From NCBI RefSeq assembly GCF_050611725.1, contig NZ_JBODJB010000001.1, positions 3,100,001 through 3,164,000 of the forward strand: a stretch of DNA of 64,000 nt, read 5' to 3'. Shown here piece after piece: positions 17,052-24,085 of this stretch. The notes under the pieces are model-generated. The model made no database searches. It had not been told where the DNA came from and saw only the letters and a list, made by a program, of their open reading frames with translations. The translations under genes were made by a program, and so were the position numbers. This DNA comes from Ferruginibacter sp050611725. GTDB lineage: Bacteria; Bacteroidota; Bacteroidia; Chitinophagales; Chitinophagaceae. Position 1 is the first letter of the stretch. Each line of letters begins with the position of its first letter.

Positions 17052-17218
17052 ATTTAATCCAAGCAGTTGTTTTGAGGCAACGATACCACAAAATACCACC
17101 TTTTATGATATTACCAAATATAATTGGTAGTTAATAATTGCTCTGTACTGATAATCAACTAAAAATATCTAAGAAAATCTACTCTACCCTGTCTTGTACC
17201 TTTATTAGTAGTTGAATC

Positions 17219-17360
17219 CCGACAAGCTCAGACTGACAGTAAAATAATCGTTAGACTGAGCGTCTTTAATTCGCAAAATGTTTTGCAATAGAAAGCTCTC
17301 ACTCCTACAAGCTTAAAAGCTGTCAGTCTGTACTGAGTTTATCGAAGTGTTGTCGAAGAC
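17219..17360. repeat. GTCAGTCTGAGCTTGTCGAAG-type inverted repeat region
   Basis: CGACAAGCTCAGACTGACAG at 17220-17239 is answered in reverse complement by CTGTCAGTCTG plus TGTCGAAGAC at 17320-17360. A close relative of the right arm is at 18278-18322, and a fragment at 14760-14772. The same words are, to my knowledge, a common dispersed intergenic repeat in related genomes. No gene was seen between 17214 and 17466. Confidence 0.6.
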
Positions 17361-17466
17361 GGGCTGAAGAGGATACCATCCCATTCTTATCGCAAGCGGA
17401 CCCTTGCGCCAGGCTCTTTTTAATTTGTTACATGCTTAGACAAATTAGGGGTTGTTTTAAAAGCAA

Positions 17467-17496
17467 AAAAGTTGCCTTTTGGTAAAGGCAACTTTT
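17467..17496 (-). terminator. Terminator of hsp20
   Basis: A perfect 13-bp hairpin, AAAAGTTGCCTTT (17467-17479) with AAAGGCAACTTTT (17484-17496) and a TGGT loop. A T-run follows on both strands, so it may act bidirectionally. It ends 21 bp past the hsp20 stop. Confidence 0.75.
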
Positions 17497-17517
17497 GCAT
17501 GAGATGTTTTCACAACC

Positions 17518-17970
17518 TTAGTGGATCTCAATTAACTTAGGTTGTTTTTGTTTGGCATGTTCCATTTTAGGGATCAAAAGATGTAATACGCCGTCTTCAT
17601 ATTTGGCCTCAATTTTTTCAGTGTCTACTACATCTTTTTGCAGGGTAAAGGTTCGTGAAAAAGATTGGTAGCTAAACTCCCGACTGGTGTACCTTACATC
17701 TTCATTTTGTTCTTTCTGTGCCGTTTTTTCTGAACTGATGGTAAGGTTGTTACCTTCGAGCACCACTTTAAAATCTTTTTTTGTCATACCGGGTGCTGCC
17801 ACTTCTACTTCGTAATTGTCTGAAGTTTCTTTAATGTTAACCGCAGGGATCGTCGTATTGGTGTTTGAAAAATTCGACAAGCCCCAATTAAAAATGTCAC
17901 GGTTCAGGAAATCATCAAAAAGTGTAGGGAAGTGGTTTTGTAAAGTACCGTTTCTCTTAACGATTGTCAT
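17518..17970 (-). CDS. Hsp20 / alpha-crystallin small heat shock protein
   Basis: A 150-residue protein from the ATG at 17970 (MTIVKRNGTLQNHFPTLFDD); a longer frame to 18039 exists but the Shine-Dalgarno site decides the start. The alpha-crystallin domain covers about 45-145, with VNIKETSDNYEVEVAAPGM and the C-terminal signature AKYEDGVLHLLIPK; the I-x-I-type tail is LIEIH. It is an ATP-independent holdase against protein aggregation. The gene stands alone with its own terminator between repeat-rich flanks. Confidence 0.95.
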   Translation of the reverse strand: MTIVKRNGTLQNHFPTLFDDFLNRDIFNWGLSNFSNTNTTIPAVNIKETSDNYEVEVAAPGMTKKDFKVVLEGNNLTISSEKTAQKEQNEDVRYTSREFSYQSFSRTFTLQKDVVDTEKIEAKYEDGVLHLLIPKMEHAKQKQPKLIEIH

Positions 17971-17974
17971 AATT

Positions 17975-17982
17975 ACCTCCTT
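17975..17982 (-). promoter_or_regulatory. Strong Shine-Dalgarno site of hsp20
   Basis: On the minus strand AAGGAGGT lies 4 bp before the ATG region at 17970. Such full anti-SD matches are rare before other genes in this window, in keeping with the weak SD use of Bacteroidota. Confidence 0.7.
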
Positions 17983-18137
17983 TTTAATTTGGTTAAAAAA
18001 TAAATGATGTTCATCGATCAACAAAATAAATGCCAGCACAGGTAAGGATATTTTGTACTGATTTTTTTTCAGAAGAACTGAAATTTTGTAATGCTGAAAA
18101 AGTCAAATTTTCAGTTTTTGGTAGACTTTGTTTTGCT

Positions 18138-18175
18138 CTCCGCCCAGGTTTACGGGTGCATGAACCGGGGCGGAG
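18138..18175. repeat. REP-like hairpin (GAACCGGGGCGG family), copy 1
   Basis: The stem CTCCGCCCAGGTTT (18138-18151) pairs with GAACCGGGGCGGAG (18162-18175) with two mismatches and a 10-nt loop. Related copies are at 19621-19650 and 22259-22307. A 119-codon ORF across this region is repeat-derived and not called as a gene. Confidence 0.65.
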
Positions 18176-18277
18176 TTGGAGGATCATATTTGATGCTGAA
18201 GTTATTAGGCTTGTACTCCATCCCTTATCAGAGACCGACCTATCTAAACACCAACAAAGGCGAAATAGACAGCAACC

Positions 18278-18322
18278 ACTCCTGCAAACTTAAAAGCTGT
18301 CAGTCTGAGCTTGTCGAAGATT
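18278..18322. repeat. CTGTCAGTCTGAGCTTGTCGAAG repeat, second locus
   Basis: The stretch from ACCACTCCTGCAAACTTAAA through the CTGTCAGTCTG word to CTTGTCGAAGA matches 17299-17330 in about 30 of 33 positions. It is preceded by ACACCAACAAAGGCGAAA (18249-18266), a sequence that also ends each RAYT repeat at 25.7-26.5 kb. Confidence 0.6.
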
Positions 18323-18370
18323 GGCTGTTAAGAATTCCGACCTCAAATATTTTTAGTGTATATCGATTTG

Positions 18371-18478
18371 AAAAGAGCCGCTGTCCGTATGTCTTTGACT
18401 ACGGACAACTAACAATTATAATAAACTTATGTAGAATTGAAAAGTCCTGAGTTATAAACTCAGGACAGCGGCTCTTTT
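18371..18478. repeat. Three-way-junction inverted repeat element
   Basis: A perfect 16-bp outer stem, AAAAGAGCCGCTGTCC (18371-18386) with GGACAGCGGCTCTTTT (18463-18478), encloses two more perfect hairpins: GTCCGTA/TACGGAC (18383-18406) and GTCCTGAGTT/AACTCAGGAC (18444-18466). The inner hairpins share bases with the outer stem, so alternative folds compete. No ORF was seen here. Confidence 0.7.
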
Positions 18479-18519
18479 AAATTTGTTGAACACTACGGAC
18501 AACCGGGGACATCGTTGTG

Positions 18520-18547
18520 TCACTCACTTGTACGGCATACCGTTATT
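18520..18547. repeat. 28-bp direct repeat, copy 2
   Basis: A perfect copy of 14690-14717, about 100 bp upstream of the 5'-nucleotidase start. Confidence 0.75.
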
Positions 18548-18647
18548 GGGCTTTTATTGAAGTAGGTTTATTGCGTAATAAAAAATGTTATTTTTGGATA
18601 ATAACAACAATAAAATTTATTCATTCCCTTCATAAACCCATAGATAT

Positions 18648-19580
18648 ATGCCTTACCCAATAGAAAGAAAATTAGTAGTAGGCGTTTCGTCTAATGCTCT
18701 TTTCAATTTGGAATTGGAAGATAAAATTTTTGTAGATGAGGGTATAGAAAAATATAGACAATTCCAATCTGAAAACAAAAAAAAATCTTTGGACGGTGGA
18801 ATTGCTATGCCATTTATAAAACGTTTTTTAAATATCAATAAAGTTTATAATCAAGAGATCCCCGTTGAAGTTGTATTACTGTCTAAAAATAGCCCAGAAA
18901 CTGGAATAAGAATTTTTAATGCCATTAAAAGTCATGGGCTAGATATTTCAAGAGCTGCTTTTACTTCAGGTAAATCACCTTATCAATATATTCCAGCGTA
19001 CAATGTTTCTCTATTCCTGTCAACACATGAGCAAGATGTCATCAATGCAATTGAAGCAAATCATGGAGCAGGGAGGATACTAAAAACTAACGTGATTGAT
19101 GATGATAAAGATATGGAACTTAGGGTTGCATTTGACTTTGACGGAGTAATTGCTGATGACCAAGCCGAAAAAGTTTTCAAAGAAAGCGGTCAACTTGAAA
19201 TCTTTCATGAGCATGAACAGGAGCATATTACAGAAACACACAACCCTGGACCTTTAGCAGATTTTTTTAAAAAACTTTCTTTTTTTCAACAACTAGAAAC
19301 AAAAAAAGAAGTTGAGAATCCAGGATATAAAAAGATTGTAAAAACGGCTATTGTAACTGCCCGTAATGCTCCTTCGCATGAAAGAGCAATAAATACTTTA
19401 AAAGATTGGGGGGTAACTGTAGATGAAATGTTTTTATTAGGAGGTATTGAAAAGAAACGAATTTTAGAAGTATTAAAACCTCATTTGTTTTTTGATGATC
19501 AAATAACACATCTTGACCCAGCTCTGGAGAATATTCCACTTGTTCATATCCCATTTGGAATAGCTAATATTAAAAAATAA
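18648..19580 (+). CDS. Cytosolic 5'-nucleotidase (PF06189-type)
   Basis: A 310-residue protein. It shows the characteristic run of this family: VGVSSNALFNLELEDKIF, GGIAMPFIKRFLNIN, VEVVLLSKNSPETGIRIFNAI, HGLDISRAAFTSGKSPYQYI and the HAD-type VAFDFDGVIADDQAEKVF near residue 165. It should dephosphorylate nucleoside monophosphates in the cytoplasm. Length is normal for the family (about 300). It stands alone, flanked by REP-like hairpins on both sides, which suggests gain with the accessory block or repeated rearrangement here. Confidence 0.9.
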   Translation: MPYPIERKLVVGVSSNALFNLELEDKIFVDEGIEKYRQFQSENKKKSLDGGIAMPFIKRFLNINKVYNQEIPVEVVLLSKNSPETGIRIFNAIKSHGLDISRAAFTSGKSPYQYIPAYNVSLFLSTHEQDVINAIEANHGAGRILKTNVIDDDKDMELRVAFDFDGVIADDQAEKVFKESGQLEIFHEHEQEHITETHNPGPLADFFKKLSFFQQLETKKEVENPGYKKIVKTAIVTARNAPSHERAINTLKDWGVTVDEMFLLGGIEKKRILEVLKPHLFFDDQITHLDPALENIPLVHIPFGIANIKK

Positions 19581-19620
19581 ATATATTAACTTGGCAAAAT
19601 ATTCGTGTGATAAACCTTTG

Positions 19621-19650
19621 CCCGGGTTCGTGTGCCAAGAACCGGGGGCG
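19621..19650. repeat. REP-like hairpin (GAACCGGGGCGG family), copy 2
   Basis: CCCGGGTTC (19621-19629), loop GTGTGCCAA, GAACCGGGGGCG (19639-19650); one offset base in the stem. It lies between the convergent 5'-nucleotidase and the unknown operon, and could also help terminate transcription. Confidence 0.6.
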
Positions 19651-19693
19651 ATGGATGTGTGAGGACAACCCAAAAGAAATTATAGTAACTAGA

Positions 19694-20362
19694 TTATTCT
19701 CTTTGTGACCAAATATTATTTAAAGCTTTTTTTATCAACACTTTTACCTTGTCAGGAGCTATCTTAATCGGATCACTTTCATAATAGATTTCATTTTTAC
19801 TTAAGCCTATCACATTTGGAGAAGGATTTTCTTTGTGATTGTATGTAAAAACAAAAGTCACAGCTAAATCAGATTCTTCAAATAAAATCTTATTTGAGTG
19901 GAAGGTATCTCGAGGAATTATATACTTTTCTTTGTTTCCAATAATTCTTTCAGTAACCTTTTTTACAGTTTTAAAATTATTGGTTCGAGTTAACGTCCGA
20001 ACATTTTTATCAGGTAGATAAGACGAAATAAATAAAGTATAATCACTCTCTTCTTTCGATGATTCCACTTTATATAAATAATCTACAATTTTGCCACAAA
20101 GAATCCAGCTACATAAATCATAAAAATGGTCATGAATAAATAAGTCTGATTTGATTGGATAATTAGGCTCCCAAATATGAAGTCTAATCTGATGTTGGTC
20201 GCTTGTAAAAAGTCGACAATAATAGAATCCCAAAGGATGTAGAAAAAAATCATCCACCCATTTATCCTCTTTCTGCATCAACTCAAAAATGTTTTGTACA
20301 ATTGGCAAAACGTCAGATATCGTTTTATTTTGATCAATATCAGTCTGCAAAAATTCAAGCAT
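19694..20362 (-). CDS. Hypothetical protein, possibly cupin-like
   Basis: A 222-residue protein not recognised. The middle carries IHDHFYDLCSWILCGKIVDYLY (about 76-97) and later IIPRDTFHSNKILFEESDLAVTFVFTY (about 147-173). The HxH, hydrophobic strands, Gly turn and later His are spaced as in cupin/cysteine-dioxygenase-like barrels, so a metal-binding cupin fold is possible but unproven. Last gene of a three-gene leftward operon; its ATG overlaps the previous stop (TAATG), so translation is coupled to the 299-residue membrane protein. No signal peptide. Confidence 0.7.
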   Translation of the reverse strand: MLEFLQTDIDQNKTISDVLPIVQNIFELMQKEDKWVDDFFLHPLGFYYCRLFTSDQHQIRLHIWEPNYPIKSDLFIHDHFYDLCSWILCGKIVDYLYKVESSKEESDYTLFISSYLPDKNVRTLTRTNNFKTVKKVTERIIGNKEKYIIPRDTFHSNKILFEESDLAVTFVFTYNHKENPSPNVIGLSKNEIYYESDPIKIAPDKVKVLIKKALNNIWSQRE

Positions 20363-21261
20363 TATGCAAAAGGATTTTTTGGCTTCTCAAATTTTGAATA
20401 TACAGCTTCAAGAAGTAAAGAATTAATAGATTCAAAAGGAAATAGACTTTGAATACAAAGTTGAATTTCATTTTTTGTAGGTGCTCCTATACCTGAAAAT
20501 ACATAGTCGAGAGTCTTACTTTGTCGATACACTTGTTGAAACTCTTCTGAATAGTGCCTATAGAGGTATGAGTCTTTTTCGACTATGATGGAAGGTATAG
20601 CTGGATCTTCACGAGTGATGACAGCTAACGAACTTGAAATGTCCATTCGAGATAAAGTAAAAAAATCCTTAATTTTTACTGATATATCTAAAAATTGATT
20701 TTGCTTTTTGTAAAATAAAGCTGTAACAATTGTAGCAAGTATTTCAGATTGCACCTCAAGTTCTGTCCAATAGGCTTTTTTTGAAGGTGTTTCAACACTA
20801 ACTCTAAAGTTTATATATTTTTGAATCAATGAAATATTAAAAGGATTAATAACAATTAAATGTACAGTAATTGTTTGCCTTTCTTTCGATGCCCTTTCAG
20901 ACAGCTTAGGGATGGTGTCAGACTTAGTGTATCTTCCTAACCCACCATTAAAGAGCCATCTTTCCGTTTTTAGCCTGGAGTTTGACAAGTGCTTTTCTAT
21001 TTCATAACTCGATTCAGTAAATTCAAGTTGCTTTTTCTTTTCATCTCCAATTATCCAGTATAAAAAGTAACCGACTATTACTGCCGTAAAGACAGAAGTA
21101 ATAAATTTTTCCAGAAAGGAAATAATGGTTTCATTGATTTTATCAGAAAAAGATTCAATAGGAAGCATATAGAACCGCACCAAAAGCAAAAGCAAAAGTA
21201 GAATTGAAATTAAAAATATGAATCTTTTTCGTCCTGGCTTTGATGCAAATATTTTGTCCAT
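20362..21261 (-). CDS. Hypothetical protein with two N-terminal membrane segments
   Basis: A 299-residue protein of no recognised family. Membrane helices lie at about 13-32 (FIFLISILLLLLLLVRFYM) and 54-70 (FITSVFTAVIVGYFLYWII). The rest is soluble and presumably cytoplasmic, with the notable stretch RWLFNGGLGRYTKSDTIPKL and VHLIVINPFN, then alternating strands and helices. The GGLGRYTxxxTxP pattern seems family-defining, but I cannot name it. Middle gene of the unknown operon; 34 bp after the 307-residue gene and coupled to the cupin-like gene. Confidence 0.75.
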   Translation of the reverse strand: MDKIFASKPGRKRFIFLISILLLLLLLVRFYMLPIESFSDKINETIISFLEKFITSVFTAVIVGYFLYWIIGDEKKKQLEFTESSYEIEKHLSNSRLKTERWLFNGGLGRYTKSDTIPKLSERASKERQTITVHLIVINPFNISLIQKYINFRVSVETPSKKAYWTELEVQSEILATIVTALFYKKQNQFLDISVKIKDFFTLSRMDISSSLAVITREDPAIPSIIVEKDSYLYRHYSEEFQQVYRQSKTLDYVFSGIGAPTKNEIQLCIQSLFPFESINSLLLEAVYSKFEKPKNPFA

Positions 21262-21295
21262 GAAATAATTTATTCAAATATTTAAGAAAAAAATT

Positions 21296-22219
21296 TTAAG
21301 AATGTAATTTAGTTTGCGTAGGCTGATGTTTCACATCTTTTATTTCAATTACAGTATAACCTCTATTTTCATAGGTTTTTGCAATTTCATTGTATTCTTG
21401 AGAAATCTCTAATTTAGCAATGATAATATCTCCATTTGTAAAATATAGTTCATTCTTTTTAACTCGTTCAAAAAAATCCTTATCTTTTATTGTTGCCGAT
21501 ATTTTTTGCCCTTCAGCATCAACAAAAATCCATTTATACTTTTCATCAAAAACTATTTTGAAAATACTTAAAGAAACATTTTCTTTTGTGATTGTTCTTG
21601 CTGGCTCAATTCTTTCTGCAATTTCTTTCTCTAATAATTTAGGGTCAGACTTGATTACATTTTCAAACTCAGCCTTAGGAATTAACACTTCCTTTTCATT
21701 TGCCAAGGATTGAAACTTAATACCCTTAACATTAGTTTCATTTTCTATTGTTTGAAATGTATTATTAATCGTGACATTTATAGTCGGGTTGTTGAAAATA
21801 ATATCTCCGGTTTTGCTATTAATGACTTTAACTTCACCTTTATTATTTTCAATTTTTGTTTGGTTATGTCCAGTTTTCGTAATCGTTTTTGGTTTTTCCC
21901 CACCTAAAAACTGTTTAATTGAAATTAAATCTGCAAGAGTTGAGATGATGTTGCCGGCTATTGCTAAATTGTCCTTTGAAAGTAAACTAAATAATGTACT
22001 ATTTATATTCGGATCAGCAAATAATGCAAATAAAATTTCAAAGCTTCCTTCCTTGAATGTCTGAACTCTAAGCGAAATTGGATATTCAGGTTTTAGTTCA
22101 ATATTCAACTCTGCTATTAAGTTGTCAAAATTGTTTATGGTTTCTGATAAAACCTTTGCATCAATATCATGCTTGTCCCCTTGTAAAACTAGTTGAAATT
22201 CATTTTGCTTATCACTCAT
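21296..22219 (-). CDS. Hypothetical 307-residue protein
   Basis: Not recognised with certainty. N-terminal region (1-105): helix and strand pattern LVLQGDKHDIDAKVLSETIN, SLRVQTFKEGSFEILFALFA and a hydrophobic helix pair, a layout I associate with accessory-region proteins. Middle (110-165): Asn/Thr/Ile-rich beta repeats (VKVINSKTGDIIFNNPTINV). C-terminal (180-300): mixed domain ending KTYENRGYTVIEIKDV. No signal peptide. First gene of the leftward three-gene operon, preceded by a REP-like hairpin. Confidence 0.7.
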   Translation of the reverse strand: MSDKQNEFQLVLQGDKHDIDAKVLSETINNFDNLIAELNIELKPEYPISLRVQTFKEGSFEILFALFADPNINSTLFSLLSKDNLAIAGNIISTLADLISIKQFLGGEKPKTITKTGHNQTKIENNKGEVKVINSKTGDIIFNNPTINVTINNTFQTIENETNVKGIKFQSLANEKEVLIPKAEFENVIKSDPKLLEKEIAERIEPARTITKENVSLSIFKIVFDEKYKWIFVDAEGQKISATIKDKDFFERVKKNELYFTNGDIIIAKLEISQEYNEIAKTYENRGYTVIEIKDVKHQPTQTKLHS

Positions 22220-22258
22220 GATTTAAAAGATTTATTTGTTTTTTGTTCTTCACCTTGG

Positions 22259-22307
22259 TTCGTGACACACGAAACAACATTAATCTTGTCGTTTCATGTG
22301 CCACGAA
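22259..22307. repeat. REP-like hairpin (GAACC family), copy 3
   Basis: TTCGTGACACACGAAAC (22259-22275) pairs with GTTTCATGTGCCACGAA (22291-22307), 15 of 17, across a 15-nt loop. It is followed by GAGGGCGGTTGGAAG, as copies 1 and 2 are followed by GGGGCGGAGTTGGAGG and GGGGGCGATGGATG. The loop holds ACAACATTAATCTTG, repeated at 24844-24858. Confidence 0.65.
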
Positions 22308-22331
22308 CGAGGGCGGTTGGAAGAATACGAA

Positions 22332-22694
22332 CTATAATTTTATCCTTATTCTTTCCATTTCATCTACGATTTCTTTTAGTTTAATTATTTCGTCAGCTCT
22401 ATTGAGGTTAATATATAATTGCGGATCCAGCCAAAACCTAGATTTATGATATAATAATTCTCCTAGATTAGGATTTATTCTCATTACTGCGGCTGAGGCT
22501 TTATTCCAGTCTTTTGCCAAATTAGGATTTGGCAAGTATTCACCATTTTTATTTTTTAAATAATCATAAGTATTTATGAATGCATCATTAATCGCTTCAT
22601 GTGCATTAATATTATTTTCAGCATTGCCAGTCAAAAAATCACGGACATCTTTAAATACTGTCCACAAAATTCCAATTTCAAATGTAGCCGCCAT
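22332..22694 (-). CDS. Hypothetical 120-residue protein
   Basis: No family recognised. Helical and soluble apart from a short hydrophobic N-terminus (MAATFEIGILWTVFKDVRDF). The middle reads INDAFINTYDYLKNKNGEYL and the end is a charged helix (RADEIIKLKEIVDEMERIRIKL). It lies 21 bp downstream of the DUF4145 gene, likely in one transcript, so the two may act together. Confidence 0.65.
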   Translation of the reverse strand: MAATFEIGILWTVFKDVRDFLTGNAENNINAHEAINDAFINTYDYLKNKNGEYLPNPNLAKDWNKASAAVMRINPNLGELLYHKSRFWLDPQLYINLNRADEIIKLKEIVDEMERIRIKL

Positions 22695-22715
22695 AAATTT
22701 AGTATTTAGTTTAAT

Positions 22716-23474
22716 TTATTTCTTCTTAGCTTTTCTAGCGCCTTTTCGTTTAATTATTTCCTTAGTAATTTTTTTTAACTCTTTTGTTTCATCATTGTAA
22801 AGTTTATTTAGAGAAAACTCTAATAAGCGAAATGCCTCAACAATATCAATAGTCTCTAAAGTACCATTATGACTACCTGAATTGCCAATCCACTTTATTG
22901 CTAGTAATAGATCTTTAATTTCAGGATGATTATATTGCTCAATTCTTTTGTGAAGATTAATAGGAATTCTTTTCCCATTTTTAATTTCATATTTTTTTAC
23001 TCCTTGTTCATTCATTAAAATTTCCAAGGCAACTCTAATTCTATTTGCACAAGAAGGGAGGTCACACCAGAAGAGTTTAAATGAATGCCTTATTTCTGCT
23101 GTTAATTCTTTACTGCAATTGTCGGGAATTTTAAATATTGGGATAGATGGCTGAAAGAAGCTTGGGGTAAATGTATTTGTCCATCCCTCGTTATAAGAAT
23201 CAGCTTTATAATCATAATATCCACTATGCTCTGGACTTCCTGTTCCCGTAAAAAAAATAATGTCATTACAAGTTAGTTGTCCAGAAAAAACTAAGTCAAT
23301 CCATTCTGGCTCCCAATCTTCATTTTCTTTTCTGTATTTTTTTGATGCTGCTGTTTCTTCCTCGTGAAATTTCGTCTTTACTATTTCCAATGTTTTGTTA
23401 TTGCAATTGGGGCAAGGCCATTCTATTTTTGAATCCGCAGTAAAATGCCTTTTGGTCCAGATATTTAGTTCCAT
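22716..23474 (-). CDS. DUF4145 (HEPN-like) protein
   Basis: A 252-residue protein. The N-terminus has a zinc-knuckle-like CPNCNN (about 20-25). The C-terminal half matches DUF4145: RIRVALEILMNEQGV followed by LHKRIEQYNHPEIKDLLLAIKWIGNSGSHNG, then a Lys/Arg-rich tail. DUF4145 belongs to the HEPN-like helical group often found alone or next to restriction and abortive-infection genes. No restriction enzyme is adjacent, so a defence role is only suggested. Ordinary length; ATG at 23474. Confidence 0.8.
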   Translation of the reverse strand: MELNIWTKRHFTADSKIEWPCPNCNNKTLEIVKTKFHEEETAASKKYRKENEDWEPEWIDLVFSGQLTCNDIIFFTGTGSPEHSGYYDYKADSYNEGWTNTFTPSFFQPSIPIFKIPDNCSKELTAEIRHSFKLFWCDLPSCANRIRVALEILMNEQGVKKYEIKNGKRIPINLHKRIEQYNHPEIKDLLLAIKWIGNSGSHNGTLETIDIVEAFRLLEFSLNKLYNDETKELKKITKEIIKRKGARKAKKK

Positions 23475-23874
23475 AACTTTTTTTATGCAGTTAAATAAAA
23501 TTATTCAGAAAGGATATTAGCTAGCTTATCTAAGGATTGAAGTCACACAACTTACCAAAACCTCCCCAAAAAATAAAACTTTCCCTCATATATTTTTAAT
23601 CACTAACCGTAGGTCACACACGAAACACATCTCAACAAAAAAATTTTGTTCATATTTCATAAATATTTTATCTTCATTTCAGCAACATGCAGCTACGCTT
23701 TGCATAGTATGCTTTCAACCTTCTCTTTAAAAAAAGCCTCCATTAAACCTCATCCTGTTTTTTAATTTTTAGTCACAAATTAAATATAACAGTATGTCAT
23801 TTTCTGTCCGTTTGCTACCGGCACCCCGGCATTTTTACACCCAATTATTACGTAAAACCGGTTTTTCATCCCGA
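23475..23874. other. Non-coding spacer
   Basis: About 400 bp without a supportable gene between the DUF4145 start and the repeat block; AT-rich, with no convincing hairpin or promoter seen. Confidence 0.5.
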
Positions 23875-24010
23875 AACTTTCCCTAGCATCCCGGCAAGCC
23901 GTCATGGTCGTCATGATAGGTCCCCCTGAGTCAGGGGAAGGCATCATGAGCTTCATGATTGCTTCCCGGAAACTCCTGCACGCCATCATGAAGCTCATGA
24001 CGGGTTGTAG
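23875..24010. repeat. Repeat block upstream of the DUF6261 gene
   Basis: Two related minus-strand units share the words TCATGA-n-CATGA, GGC-TGC and a GGGAA end (about 24001-23946 and 23928-23875). ATCATGAGCTTCATGAT (23943) and ATCATGAAGCTCATGA (23984) are inverted copies, and TCCCCCTGA-G-TCAGGGGA is a hairpin between units. Overlapping ORFs on both strands are by-products. Confidence 0.55.
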
Positions 24011-24085
24011 ACTTCCGAGGCTGCTTTTCGGCCATCAATTACACATATTATTAAAAATCAATCACTTACAATTAAAATTACTTAT

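Larger units (their letters stand above)
14779..17213 (+). mobile_element. IS1595-like element with 15-bp terminal inverted repeats
   Basis: The left end AACTACTAATAAAGG (14779-14793) and the right end (17199-17213) are perfect inverted repeats of 15 bp, 17 of 18 when extended. They enclose a minus-strand DUF6680-like gene, the transposase, a 43-residue ORF and a tRNA-like sequence, about 2.4 kb. Both flanks carry CGACAAGCT in the same orientation (14764-14772 and 17220-17228), part of a dispersed repeat. No clear 8-bp target duplication abuts the inverted repeats, so the exact ends are provisional. Confidence 0.65.

Noticed and set aside
16913..17134. 73-codon ORF over the tRNA-like sequence
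   Set aside because: Covers the T-arm, hairpins and terminator; no protein-like composition.
18091..18450. 119-codon ORF upstream of the 5'-nucleotidase
   Set aside because: It runs through a REP-like hairpin, a dispersed repeat and the inverted-repeat element; codons reflect repeats and there is no domain.
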